From an uncultured Prevotella sp. (GTDB taxonomy: Bacteria; Bacteroidota; Bacteroidia; Bacteroidales; Bacteroidaceae): a DNA stretch of 12,263 bases. This document shows positions 1-6,855 of the stretch, piece after piece. The notes beneath the pieces are model-generated. The model was not told the DNA's origin. It did no database searches and saw only the letters and a list, made by a program, of their open reading frames with translations. Position 1 is the stretch's first letter; the number at the start of each line of letters is the position of its first letter. The stretch is from assembly GCA_900314365.1 (NCBI GenBank), contig OMVH01000178.1, positions 1 to 12,263 of the forward strand, in the 5' to 3' direction. The translations under genes and the position numbers were made by a program.

Positions 1-14
1 AGCATATGTTTTAC

Positions 15-46
15 AAGGCCAAAATAGGGCTTTTTCGGGCCTTTTT
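15..46 (+). terminator. Weak terminator-like hairpin
   Basis: AAGGCC at 15-20 pairs with GGCCTT at 38-43 around a 17-nt loop, and the 3' arm runs into a short T run (42-46). The stem is only 6 bp and the loop is long. It could be the end of a gene lying left of the window, but the evidence is weak. Confidence 0.25.
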
Positions 47-120
47 AAGCGGTTTTAAGGGCTCCTGATAGGCCTATTGAATTGCAAACGCTTAATATAT
101 AAGCAGTTATAAACTATTTC

Positions 121-128
121 TATTTTTG
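121..128 (+). promoter_or_regulatory. Orphan Bacteroidetes -7-like element
   Basis: TATTTTTG followed by CG matches the Bacteroidetes -7 consensus TAnnTTTG. No TTTG -33 box is visible at the usual 19-21 bp spacing, and no credible ORF follows. It may be a chance match in AT-rich DNA or may start an untranslated RNA. Confidence 0.25.
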
Positions 129-464
129 CGTATTTGGGAGCAAAGTAAGTCTTGCTTCAAAATATGCCCGTATTTTGGCACTTTCGCGTTCTTTTTTCTT
201 TACAAACTTTCTTGGGACCTTTGATTTTTGATACGCTTTTTCGGACCGAAGTCAAACAAGTGTGCAATGTAATTTCAGCAACCAAACTTCCGTAAATGTG
301 TCCCTTGCAGTCTGTGCTCTCATGGCAGACAACATACTACACCAAGCAGTAAAAATAGATTTGAATCCATCGGATTTACTTCGACACTTTCCCTTCAGGC
401 ACTAGCTAACGCTACTTATCCTCACTCAGCAGTGGATGACACACTTTTGGAACTTGAATAATAT

Positions 465-515
465 AATATGCTTACTCACGCAATATACTTGCTCAAGTAA
501 TATGCCTGCTCAAGT
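465..515. repeat. Imperfect tandem repeat, 3 x 17 bp
   Basis: Three consecutive 17-bp units occupy 465-481, 482-498 and 499-515. Each starts with AATAT and has a C/T-rich centre. Units 2 and 3 both end in GCTCAAGT and differ at only two positions; unit 1 is more diverged. Unit 2 contains the inverted repeat ACTTG-CT-CAAGT. The array lies in non-coding DNA about 520 bp upstream of the symporter start. Function unknown. Confidence 0.7.
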
Positions 516-587
516 ATGTAACGACCTGAGTTTTTGTTGACTCCTCTGAAATCTTAATAACAAAAATCACAGAAATCAACGGCCAAC

Positions 588-610
588 CAAAGGAAACAAT
601 CCTTTGTTTT
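588..610 (+). terminator. Terminator-like hairpin with short T tract
   Basis: CAAAGGA (588-594) and TCCTTTG (600-606) form a perfect 7-bp stem with a 5-nt AACAA loop, followed directly by TTTT (607-610). This is the form of an intrinsic terminator, though the stem is GC-poor and the T run is short. No upstream gene in the window needs it, so it may end an unannotated transcript or be fortuitous. Confidence 0.35.
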
Positions 611-957
611 CCGTACTTCTGTAACCTGTTTATAATCATTTCTTTTCATCTTCTTTTCTTTACCTCTGTTTCCCCGTCATTCCAAGGCAGAGTTTAGTCG
701 TCCCAAACCCGTTCGGCCCATCTGAGTAATGAAATAGTCCTACAACAAAAGATAAGGAGATTGAAGGAAACCTATAGAATAGGTACGCATGCAAGGTCTT
801 TTCTTCACTTTGAGAACACAGAACCCGAGACTGCCGGGACTTGGCCACTGAACCCGTTCGCAGGAGGCTATGGGGGAAGCATATCCGCCTCACAACCGTC
901 TTCAGCCCCCACAAAAGCAGGAAAGCCACTAAGTTTTAAGCAAAATTTACTTTTCTC

Positions 958-991
958 ATTGTCACGAAACAAGAATTATTTTTTAACTTTG
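958..991 (+). promoter_or_regulatory. Putative promoter of the symporter gene
   Basis: TAACTTTG at 984-991 fits the Bacteroidetes -7 element TAnnTTTG. ATTG at 958-961, 22 bp upstream, is a plausible imperfect -33 box. The predicted transcript would have a leader of roughly 40 nt before the ATG at 1038. Confidence 0.6.
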
Positions 992-1037
992 CGGCGTTTA
1001 TATTGACTCAAAACCCAATACCTTTAAAGTTATTACT

Positions 1038-2513
1038 ATGACAGAAGAAAAAAACTCGTCCCCGAATGTGATGACCAACCACTTTGAGATGAAGAAGCTC
1101 GTAGAGTTCATCGTCATTGTGGCTGCGACCATTCTTGTATGGAATCTGCCCTCAAGCTGCTTTGGCATTGATGGGCTCACTGTTGTGCAACAGCGTGTTA
1201 TCGCTATCTTTGTGTTTGCCATGTTGTCGTGGCTCACCGAATGCATACCCTCATGGGCAACATCCTTGGGCATCATGACCATCATGTGCGTCACCGTCTC
1301 CAAAACTTCCTTTGCCTGCTTCCAAGGCGACAACGTGGGGACGCTTCTGAAAGCCAAGGACATCATGGCCTCCTTTGCCGACCCCATCATCATGCTTTTC
1401 CTTGCCGGCTTCATCCTCGCCATTGCAGCATCGAAGTCGGGACTCGACACACTGCTGGCGCGCAATCTCATCAAGCCCTTCGGCCACAAGAGCGAGAATG
1501 TGCTGTTAGGATTCCTGCTCATCACGGGTTTATTCTCCATGTTCATTTCCAACACGGCTACAGCCGCCCTCATGCTGACCTTCCTCACCCCCGTTTTCGC
1601 CGCTCTGCCGGCCAACGGTAAAGGCCGCATAGCCCTCACCATGAGCATTCCCATCGCTGCCAACCTCGGTGGTATGGGTACGCCTATCGGCACGCCTCCT
1701 AACATGATAGCTCTGAAATATCTCAACGACCCTGAGGGCCTGAACCTCGGCATTGACTTCGGCCACTGGATGGCCTTCATGTTCCCATTGGTCATCGTGC
1801 TGCTGTTGCTTTCCTGGCGAATCATCCTGCATTTCTTCCCCTTCACGAAGAAGACTATCGAGCTCGACATCAATGGCTACGTGCACAAGGGCTGGCGTAT
1901 GTGGGTTGTCGTGGGTACTTTCATCCTCACAATCCTGCTCTGGGTTATTCCGAAGGATGTCACCGGTATCGACTCCAACACCGTGGCCATGATTCCTATG
2001 GGCATCTTCGCCGTGACGGGTGTCATCAACGCCAAGGATATGCAGGAAATCAACTGGAGTGTCATCTGGATGGTGGCTGGTGGTTTCGCCCTCGGACTCG
2101 GTATGAATGGCACCGGACTTGCCGATGCAGCCATCGAGAGCATACCATTCGGTTCGTGGAGCCCAATAGTTATCCTGCTCATCTCGGGCCTCATCTGCTA
2201 CTTCCTCTCTAACTTCATCTCCAACACAGCTACGGCAGCTCTGTTGGTGCCTATCCTCGCAGTGGTCTGCAGGGGCATGGGCGACAAGCTGGGTATTCTG
2301 GGTGGCACGAGCACCATACTCATTGGTATTGCCATTGCAGCCTCCACGGCCATGTGCCTTCCCATCTCTACGCCGCCTAATGCCATCGCCTACTCCACCG
2401 GCCTCATCAAGCAGAAGGACATGCTCAAGGCTGGTCTCACCATCGGCCTGCTGTCGCTGGTCATTGGCTACGTAGTGCTCTACTTCATTGGTATCTCTCA
2501 TTTCCTCGGCTAA
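1038..2513 (+). CDS. DASS/SLC13-family sodium:carboxylate (anion) symporter
   Basis: This 491-residue polytopic inner-membrane protein belongs to the divalent anion:sodium symporter (DASS/SLC13, INDY-like) family. These carriers take up di- or tricarboxylates, or sometimes sulfate, with Na+. The two family signatures appear in inverted-repeat fashion. SNTATAA starts at residue 171 and is followed by a TPIGTPPN motif ending at 222. SNTATAA recurs at residue 396 and is followed by a PISTPPN motif ending at 448. In the family the SNT tips and the following TPPN segments line the Na+ and carboxylate sites. Hydrophobic helices fill the rest, from about residue 22 to the C-terminus. The length is normal for the family. 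The substrate cannot be read from sequence; C4-dicarboxylate is a reasonable guess for a succinate-metabolising Bacteroidales. The gene stands alone, with its own promoter and a downstream terminator. No good Shine-Dalgarno precedes the ATG, as is common in this phylum. Confidence 0.93.
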   Translation: MTEEKNSSPNVMTNHFEMKKLVEFIVIVAATILVWNLPSSCFGIDGLTVVQQRVIAIFVFAMLSWLTECIPSWATSLGIMTIMCVTVSKTSFACFQGDNVGTLLKAKDIMASFADPIIMLFLAGFILAIAASKSGLDTLLARNLIKPFGHKSENVLLGFLLITGLFSMFISNTATAALMLTFLTPVFAALPANGKGRIALTMSIPIAANLGGMGTPIGTPPNMIALKYLNDPEGLNLGIDFGHWMAFMFPLVIVLLLLSWRIILHFFPFTKKTIELDINGYVHKGWRMWVVVGTFILTILLWVIPKDVTGIDSNTVAMIPMGIFAVTGVINAKDMQEINWSVIWMVAGGFALGLGMNGTGLADAAIESIPFGSWSPIVILLISGLICYFLSNFISNTATAALLVPILAVVCRGMGDKLGILGGTSTILIGIAIAASTAMCLPISTPPNAIAYSTGLIKQKDMLKAGLTIGLLSLVIGYVVLYFIGISHFLG

Positions 2514-2544
2514 AAAACATAAAGAGAAAGCATAGAAAACGACG

Positions 2545-2591
2545 AGGGGAGCAAGCCTGCACACTGTGTGCGGTGACTTGCTCCCCTTTTT
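2545..2591 (+). terminator. Strong intrinsic terminator after the symporter
   Basis: AGGGGAGCAAG (2545-2555) pairs perfectly with CTTGCTCCCCT (2577-2587), and the 3' arm runs into a T tract through 2591. The loop contains a nested short hairpin, GCACA-CTG-TGTGC. It lies between two convergent genes and mainly serves the + strand symporter. On the minus strand the T tract is weaker (TTTT after CGTCG), so bidirectional use is possible but not certain. Confidence 0.88.
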
Positions 2592-2610
2592 CTATGGGCA
2601 CCCGGAAAGG

Positions 2611-3438
2611 TTATCGTTCGTTGATGTAGCAGAGTGCCGCACCTATAGCCGTACAGAATTCACTGTACTTAGGTATAATGAAATGCACCTTGTAGAGTTT
2701 CTCCATAGCCGGGAAAACCTCCTTGCACTGAGGCAGAAGCGTGAGGTTACCGATGAGCACATACTCGCGGATGCCGCTGTTGAGCGAAGCCAGAATGGCG
2801 CTGGAGCCAATGGTCTGCAGCACGGTGGTAATGATTCCCTTGGCGATGTCCTCACGCGTAGCGTTGCTTTTGGCATTGCCGAAAAGGCTTGCCGTGGCGT
2901 CCTTGGGCAGCCCGGGCAGGGGATCGGGACTGATGTCTCCAATCTGCACGTCGATGTTAGCGCTGTTGCCCTGAAGAGCTAAAGCCGTTATCTGCTTCAC
3001 ATCCTCGGTCTTCAGCATGATGCGCGAAAGGCCCATCAGCGTGCCGCCACCGAGCCCGATACCGCCGATGTGGCGTATGTCGTCGCCATTGCACTGCACA
3101 AGACTCGTGCCCGTGCCCATACTGACAACAATCATGTCGGTAAGGTCGGTCTCGTAACGCGCACCTAAACCGTCGGCTATGAACTCTTCCGCCTTACCCG
3201 TAGGGAGTCCGAATACAGGTGAATCAATGTAGGCAGCCCCCACACCCGTTATCATTACCCGTTCCACATCGTCCAAAGAGACATCATTATCGTGGAGATA
3301 TTTGCCGAAAGCACCATAGAGCGAGGTCACAGGATCGGTGGCCGTAATGCGGATAGGCGACTCCACAATGCCTCTGTCGTTGATTCCTACTATCTTCGTG
3401 GTACTGATACCCACGTCTATTCCTACTACTACTGACAT
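2611..3438 (-). CDS. coaW: Type II pantothenate kinase (CoaW-like, ASKHA fold)
   Basis: This 275-residue soluble protein should phosphorylate pantothenate with ATP, the first step of coenzyme A synthesis. It shows the ASKHA nucleotide-binding pattern of the type II (staphylococcal/eukaryotic-like) kinases. A phosphate-1 loop GIDVGISTTKIV lies at residues 6-17, a TGVGAAYI segment near 64-71, MGTGTSL at 107-113, a glycine-rich GGIGLGGGTLMGL stretch at 125-137, and a C-terminal AIGAAL motif near 264-269. From memory, these line up in order with Staphylococcus aureus CoaW. E85 in KAEEF falls where the catalytic Glu of that enzyme sits. The length (267 in S. aureus) agrees. It is clearly not a CoaA (type I) P-loop kinase; CoaX (type III) proteins have different motifs. 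It converges on the symporter and is divergent from the Nudix gene. The alternative is another BadF/ROK-like sugar or activator ATPase of the same fold, which I think less likely. Confidence 0.85.
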   Translation of the reverse strand: MSVVVGIDVGISTTKIVGINDRGIVESPIRITATDPVTSLYGAFGKYLHDNDVSLDDVERVMITGVGAAYIDSPVFGLPTGKAEEFIADGLGARYETDLTDMIVVSMGTGTSLVQCNGDDIRHIGGIGLGGGTLMGLSRIMLKTEDVKQITALALQGNSANIDVQIGDISPDPLPGLPKDATASLFGNAKSNATREDIAKGIITTVLQTIGSSAILASLNSGIREYVLIGNLTLLPQCKEVFPAMEKLYKVHFIIPKYSEFCTAIGAALCYINER

Positions 3439-3460
3439 ATTCTCATTTATTTTTTACCTG

Positions 3461-3468
3461 CAAATTTA
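3461..3468 (-). promoter_or_regulatory. Putative -7 element of the pantothenate kinase gene
   Basis: On the minus strand this reads TAAATTTG, an exact TAnnTTTG match, 22 bp upstream of the ATG at 3438. That implies a very short leader. The -33 box is not evident. Confidence 0.55.
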
Positions 3469-3511
3469 CATGTTTTCAGTTGTTTACCCTATGATTCCGA
3501 CATATATTTCG

Positions 3512-3520
3512 TAACTTCGC
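3512..3520 (+). promoter_or_regulatory. Putative -7 element of the Nudix gene
   Basis: TAACTTCGC resembles TAnnTTTGC with one mismatch and lies 20 bp before the ATG at 3541. The -33 region is weak; the nearest TTG is at 3480-3482. Together with the minus-strand element at 3461-3468 it forms a compact divergent promoter region. Confidence 0.45.
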
Positions 3521-3540
3521 AGGAAAATAAAGCAAAGTAG

Positions 3541-3930
3541 ATGGAAAGTAAAGCAAAAAGAGTGGTCGCAGCCGTTATCAAGCAGGGCGACAAGTATCTA
3601 TGTATGCAACGCTGCCGTAAGGGACCGGGCTACATTACCGAACACTGGGAATTCCCAGGAGGGAAAGTGGAGGAAGGCGAGAGCGACCACGAAGCACTCA
3701 TCCGCGAAATAAAAGAAGAAATGGACTGGGACGTGTATGTGGGCCGCAAGTTGGGCACAGTTTATCAGCAGTATCCCGACTTCAGCATCTCGCTAACAGC
3801 CTATCTCTGCAAAGGTGGCGACGGGGAATTCAAGATGCTTGAACACCTCGACAGCAAATGGCTGACGAAAGAAGAACTGCCCTCGCTCAACTGGACGGAG
3901 GCCGACCGTAAGCTGCTCGACTTGCTCTGA
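3541..3930 (+). CDS. MutT/NudG-like Nudix hydrolase
   Basis: This small 129-residue soluble hydrolase belongs to the MutT branch of the Nudix superfamily. Such enzymes cleave (deoxy)nucleoside triphosphates to monophosphate and pyrophosphate, often removing oxidised or abnormal nucleotides. The Nudix box spans residues 41-63: G41, E47, R55-E56, E59-E60. It is preceded by the HWEFPGGK stretch typical of MutT and CTP pyrophosphohydrolase. The metal-binding REUxEE core is intact. The usual Gly after EEx is Asp (D62), a deviation from the Gx5Ex7REUxEExGU consensus. The C-terminal segment with W107 and LNWTEAD is also typical of MutT/NudG proteins. The gene is a single unit between two minus-strand genes, and no clear terminator follows. 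The preferred nucleotide (8-oxo-dGTP, CTP or 5-methyl-dCTP) cannot be read from sequence. Confidence 0.9.
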   Translation: MESKAKRVVAAVIKQGDKYLCMQRCRKGPGYITEHWEFPGGKVEEGESDHEALIREIKEEMDWDVYVGRKLGTVYQQYPDFSISLTAYLCKGGDGEFKMLEHLDSKWLTKEELPSLNWTEADRKLLDLL

Positions 3931-3978
3931 TGCTGGCAGGCACCGCCTCTGTTCAAAGAGTAACAGCGGGCAGAGTGT

Positions 3979-4644
3979 TCAGCGGTAGATGAAGTAATGG
4001 CCGTCGGTGCCCTGACAGAACTGCCGGGTGAGCTCAAGGACATACTCGGCATTGGCCCTCACCTGCTCCTCATTGCCGTCGTAGCCGTTTATCAACACTA
4101 CCAAGTGGGTTGTACGAAGGTCAATTTTCGTGCGCTCATTGTCAGAAGTGGGCGTTCCCACTCCACCCTTGGCATCGCGATAGACCGGAAGTCCCTTGAT
4201 GTTGATGTTTCCGCGGCCAATGCCCTCGTAGGGCTCACCCTCACGGCCAATACCCAATATCAGCTTGTCGCCCACAAACGTGTCGGCATCGAAGCCACCA
4301 ATGCTATATCCAAAACGAATGCTTGCCAGGTTGACGAGGTCGACAAGTGTATTGATTTGATAGAGTTCCTTTCCTTGCAGCATGCGGCGAATCAGGGCCT
4401 CTGCGGCGGGCCGGTAGCGCGACGGATCCTTTCCGCATGCACGGTAGACTCGCCGTGTAGCTGCAATGCCACTCATGTCCTTCAATGTTTCCGTGGTCAA
4501 AGTCTGCCTGTAGTGTTCACCAAAGGCGTCAATTTCTTTCCAGAGCGCTTCGCTGTAGGCACTGTTCACCACACTCACGTCTACGCATCCGCCCACAAAC
4601 GAAGGGCAGACAGCCTCAATCTCATCTGATACTTCTATTTTCAT
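3979..4644 (-). CDS. Stand-alone B3/B4 tRNA-binding domain protein
   Basis: This 221-residue soluble protein is built around a B3/B4 domain, the module that forms the editing region of the phenylalanyl-tRNA synthetase beta subunit. Free-standing versions occur in many bacteria and mostly lack an assigned function. The diagnostic stretch is at residues 58-88, SGIAATRRVYRACGKDP and the following helix. NTLVDLVNLASIRFGYSIGG (98-117) and G(I/L)GREGEPYEGIG near 131-143 follow. I chose the ATG at 4644 for three reasons: AAGGAAG stands a few bases upstream, the MKIEVSDEI opening looks like the normal N-terminus of the family, and the in-frame ATG at 4692 sits within a few bases of a -7 promoter element, so it would lie at about the transcription start. 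A role in removing mischarged amino acids from tRNA is inference from the domain only. The gene converges on the Nudix gene and is divergent from the ligase gene. Confidence 0.85.
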   Translation of the reverse strand: MKIEVSDEIEAVCPSFVGGCVDVSVVNSAYSEALWKEIDAFGEHYRQTLTTETLKDMSGIAATRRVYRACGKDPSRYRPAAEALIRRMLQGKELYQINTLVDLVNLASIRFGYSIGGFDADTFVGDKLILGIGREGEPYEGIGRGNINIKGLPVYRDAKGGVGTPTSDNERTKIDLRTTHLVVLINGYDGNEEQVRANAEYVLELTRQFCQGTDGHYFIYR

Positions 4645-4696
4645 ATTACTTCCTTCAGCACTGCGACTCCACACCGCAGTCCCAACTTTCATGCGA

Positions 4697-4704
4697 CAAA
4701 GGTA
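4697..4704 (-). promoter_or_regulatory. Putative -7 element of the B3/B4 protein gene
   Basis: On the minus strand this reads TACCTTTG, an exact match to TAnnTTTG. Transcription should start about 5-7 bp downstream, close to 4692. That argues for translation from the ATG at 4644 with a leader of about 45 nt. No clear -33 box is seen at ideal spacing. Confidence 0.55.
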
Positions 4705-4770
4705 GCAACATTATAGCAGAAAAGTCTAAAAAAGCACTGCTTTTTATCGGCCTTTATCAGAATTATTTCC

Positions 4771-4779
4771 TATTTTTGC
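4771..4779 (+). promoter_or_regulatory. Putative -7 element of the DNA ligase gene
   Basis: TATTTTTGC matches TAnnTTTGC exactly. The ligase ATG is at 4847, giving an AT-rich leader of about 60 nt that ends TATAATATAATAAGGT. The AAGG is one base from the ATG, too close for a normal Shine-Dalgarno. No good -33 box is visible. With the minus-strand element at 4697-4704 this forms a divergent promoter pair. Confidence 0.5.
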
Positions 4780-4846
4780 AAAACAGCAAAAGCCTCTTCC
4801 CCACCCTCTCCGAGGCTTGGAAGAAGCTTATATAATATAATAAGGT

Positions 4847-6823
4847 ATGGACAAAATACAGGAGATGCAACTGCTGGTTGACCGTCTCAACCAGGCTTCA
4901 GACGCCTACTACAACGGGCGTGGCGAGATAATGACAGACTATGAATGGGATGCGGGCTTCGACCGGCTCAAGCAATTGGAGGCGGAGACCGGCGAGGTGC
5001 TTCCCGGGAGCCCCACGAACAAAGTCAGCGAAGACAACATTGCAGGGCAGAAGGAAGCCCACGAGTACCCGGCTCTCTCGTTGGCCAAGACCAAGAAGGT
5101 GAGCGATTTGGCCAAATGGGCTGAGATGCGGCCAATATGGCTGTCATGGAAACTCGACGGTCTGACTTTGGTAGTGACTTTCGACGGAGGAAATCTGACG
5201 AAGGTCGTTACGCGCGGCAACGGTCACATTGGCACAAACATCACCCATCTCGCCCGTGCCATTGAGGGCATTCCTCAGCACATTAAGAGCGACGGCCACG
5301 TAGTGGTGCGCGGTGAAGCCGTTATCTCCTACGCCGACTTTGAGCGTTTCAACATGGAGTCCGACGGCGAATATGCCAATCCGCGCAATCTCGCTTCGGG
5401 CTCACTCACGCTCAAGGACCCCGAGGAGGTCAGCCAGCGCCACATCCGCTGGATTCCCTTCACACTCGTCCACACCGACGACGACATTCCTTCATGGGGG
5501 CGCCGTATGGACTGGCTCCAGGAGATGGGACTGCAGACCGTGGAGCACGAACTCATCGAAAAGCCCACAGAGGCCAACATACAGGCCGTCGTGGACAAAT
5601 GGACCCAAAGGGTCACCGACGGCAATAACCCTTATCCCGTTGACGGACTCGTGATTACCTACGACGATACAGTCTACGCAGCCTCTGGCTCTGTAACGGG
5701 GCACCATGCCACGCGCGCCGGTTTTGCCTTCAAATGGCAGGATGAAAGTGCTGAGACCGAACTTGATCACGTGGAATGGTCGTGCGCTGCATCAACCATC
5801 TCACCCGTAGCCGTATTCAATCCTGTAGAACTTGAAGGCACCACCGTGAAACGGGCATCACTCTGCAACATCAGCGAGTGTGAGCGACTGGGCATTGGCA
5901 GTAAGGGCACCGTCATCTCGGTCATCAAGGCCAACAAGATTATTCCGAAGGTCATCAAGGTGGTGCACAGCGTTGGCACACTCACTGTTCCCACTCACTG
6001 TCCCGTATGCAATGCGCCCACAGAGATAAAGAAGAGTCCTGCCAGTGGCACACTGACCCTCCACTGCACCAATCCCGAATGTCCGGCTAAGCAGCTCAAG
6101 AAGTTCGCCCGCTTCGTGTCGAAGGAAGGCCTTGACATCGACGGAATCTCGGAACAGACACTTTCTAAGTTTATTAATCTTGGATGGATAAGCAATTTCG
6201 CCGACATCTACAGCATCGCGAGCCATGCTCAGGAGCTCGCTGTCATGGACGGATTCGGGCGCAAATCGGTGACTAACCTTTTGCAGTCGGTAGAGCGCTC
6301 GAAACAGGCCGACGCGCGCCATCTGCTCTATGCCCTAAGCATTCCGCTCTGCGGCGTCGACGTGTGCAAACGTCTGCTTGCCCACTATCCTCTCAACGAC
6401 TTAGTGACCGAGGCTGCCTCAACCGACGACCCTGGCCACTTTGCCGTTCTTCCGGGCATAGGCCCCGAGAAGTCAGCTCAAGTAGTGAAATGGTTCCACG
6501 ACAGCCGCAACAAAGCTGTCACCGACCGCCTGCTTGACATTCTCAGCCTCACGCAGGAAGCTGCTCAGCCATCGGGAGCAGCCTGCCAGGGCCTCACCTT
6601 CGTCATCACGGGCGACGTGCACCACTACAAGAACCGTAACGAACTGAAGGCCTACATAGAGTCGCAGGGCGGCAAGGTGACGGGAAGCGTCAGCAAGTCG
6701 ACCAATTACCTTATAAACAACGATATACAGTCAACATCGGGCAAGAATCGCAAGGCCCAGGAGCTGCAAATTCCCATCATCTCGGAAGACGAGTTCATCA
6801 GCCGTTTCGCCAGCGAGGCTTAG
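4847..6823 (+). CDS. ligA: NAD-dependent DNA ligase, divergent LigA type
   Basis: This 658-residue protein seals nicks in duplex DNA using NAD+ and has the full LigA domain order. The N-terminal Ia region (about 1-60) has YYNGRGEIMTDYEWD. The adenylation domain carries the KLDG nucleotidyl-lysine motif with K102, TRGNG at 122-126, GEAV at 156-159, NPRNLASGSL at 178-187 and PVDGLVI at 264-270. The OB fold (about 315-375) includes GTTVKRASLCN. A four-Cys zinc site uses C385, C388, C407 and C412. Helix-hairpin-helix repeats fill about 425-570, and a C-terminal BRCT domain about 580-655. Length is normal. Several stretches differ from textbook LigA: SWKLDG rather than ELKxDG, TRGNG rather than TRGDG, VIKANKIIP rather than the usual AGDVIP, and WSCAAST where VGRTG is expected. 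From memory these resemble a second LigA-like group found in Clostridia. Codon use looks like its neighbours. Whether it is the cell's only ligase cannot be told here. Confidence 0.93.
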   Translation: MDKIQEMQLLVDRLNQASDAYYNGRGEIMTDYEWDAGFDRLKQLEAETGEVLPGSPTNKVSEDNIAGQKEAHEYPALSLAKTKKVSDLAKWAEMRPIWLSWKLDGLTLVVTFDGGNLTKVVTRGNGHIGTNITHLARAIEGIPQHIKSDGHVVVRGEAVISYADFERFNMESDGEYANPRNLASGSLTLKDPEEVSQRHIRWIPFTLVHTDDDIPSWGRRMDWLQEMGLQTVEHELIEKPTEANIQAVVDKWTQRVTDGNNPYPVDGLVITYDDTVYAASGSVTGHHATRAGFAFKWQDESAETELDHVEWSCAASTISPVAVFNPVELEGTTVKRASLCNISECERLGIGSKGTVISVIKANKIIPKVIKVVHSVGTLTVPTHCPVCNAPTEIKKSPASGTLTLHCTNPECPAKQLKKFARFVSKEGLDIDGISEQTLSKFINLGWISNFADIYSIASHAQELAVMDGFGRKSVTNLLQSVERSKQADARHLLYALSIPLCGVDVCKRLLAHYPLNDLVTEAASTDDPGHFAVLPGIGPEKSAQVVKWFHDSRNKAVTDRLLDILSLTQEAAQPSGAACQGLTFVITGDVHHYKNRNELKAYIESQGGKVTGSVSKSTNYLINNDIQSTSGKNRKAQELQIPIISEDEFISRFASEA

Positions 6824-6833
6824 TCCCGCTGGC
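6809..6833 (+). terminator. Possible hairpin terminator overlapping the ligase stop
   Basis: GCCAGCG (6809-6815) and CGCTGGC (6827-6833) make a perfect 7-bp GC-rich stem with an 11-nt loop containing the TAG stop codon of the ligase gene. Only a weak pyrimidine run (TTCT) follows, so termination efficiency is doubtful. The 32-bp gap between the two convergent genes leaves little room for anything else. Confidence 0.3.
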
Positions 6834-6855
6834 TTCTACAGCGCCCTGCCTGCCA

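Larger units (their letters stand above)
1..957. other. Non-coding gap with no convincing gene
   Basis: This AT-rich stretch lies upstream of the symporter gene. I see no ORF with a recognisable family, a signal peptide or a normal codon pattern. It does contain a weak hairpin at 15-46, a TATTTTTG promoter-like element at 121-128, a 3 x 17 bp tandem repeat at 465-515 and a terminator-like hairpin at 588-610. The left edge may hold the downstream end of a gene lying outside the window. No tRNA cloverleaf or rRNA segment was recognised. An untranslated RNA between 121 and 610 cannot be excluded, but it is inference only. Confidence 0.6.

Noticed and set aside
660..1006. Short overlapping ORFs on both strands (660-929 minus, 761-1006 plus)
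   Set aside because: No family, no signal peptide, and the plus-strand frame runs through the promoter of the symporter. The opposing frames overlap, as expected of non-coding DNA.
998..2564. Long minus-strand reading frames opposite the symporter (998-1873 and 1530-2564)
   Set aside because: They mirror the codon pattern of a strongly supported membrane protein, are rich in Arg, Met, His and Glu without domains, and overlap each other. They are shadows.
2566..2982. Plus-strand ORF of 138 codons opposite the pantothenate kinase
   Set aside because: It starts inside the terminator hairpin and lies wholly antisense to a gene with clear kinase motifs.
3997..4629. Plus-strand ORF of 210 codons opposite the B3/B4 gene
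   Set aside because: No recognisable domain, and the minus-strand frame has a full conserved domain and promoter.
4645..4692. N-terminal extension of the B3/B4 protein to the ATG at 4692
   Set aside because: The ATG lies at about the predicted transcription start and the extra 16 residues do not look like the family; the ATG at 4644 has a better ribosome-binding site.
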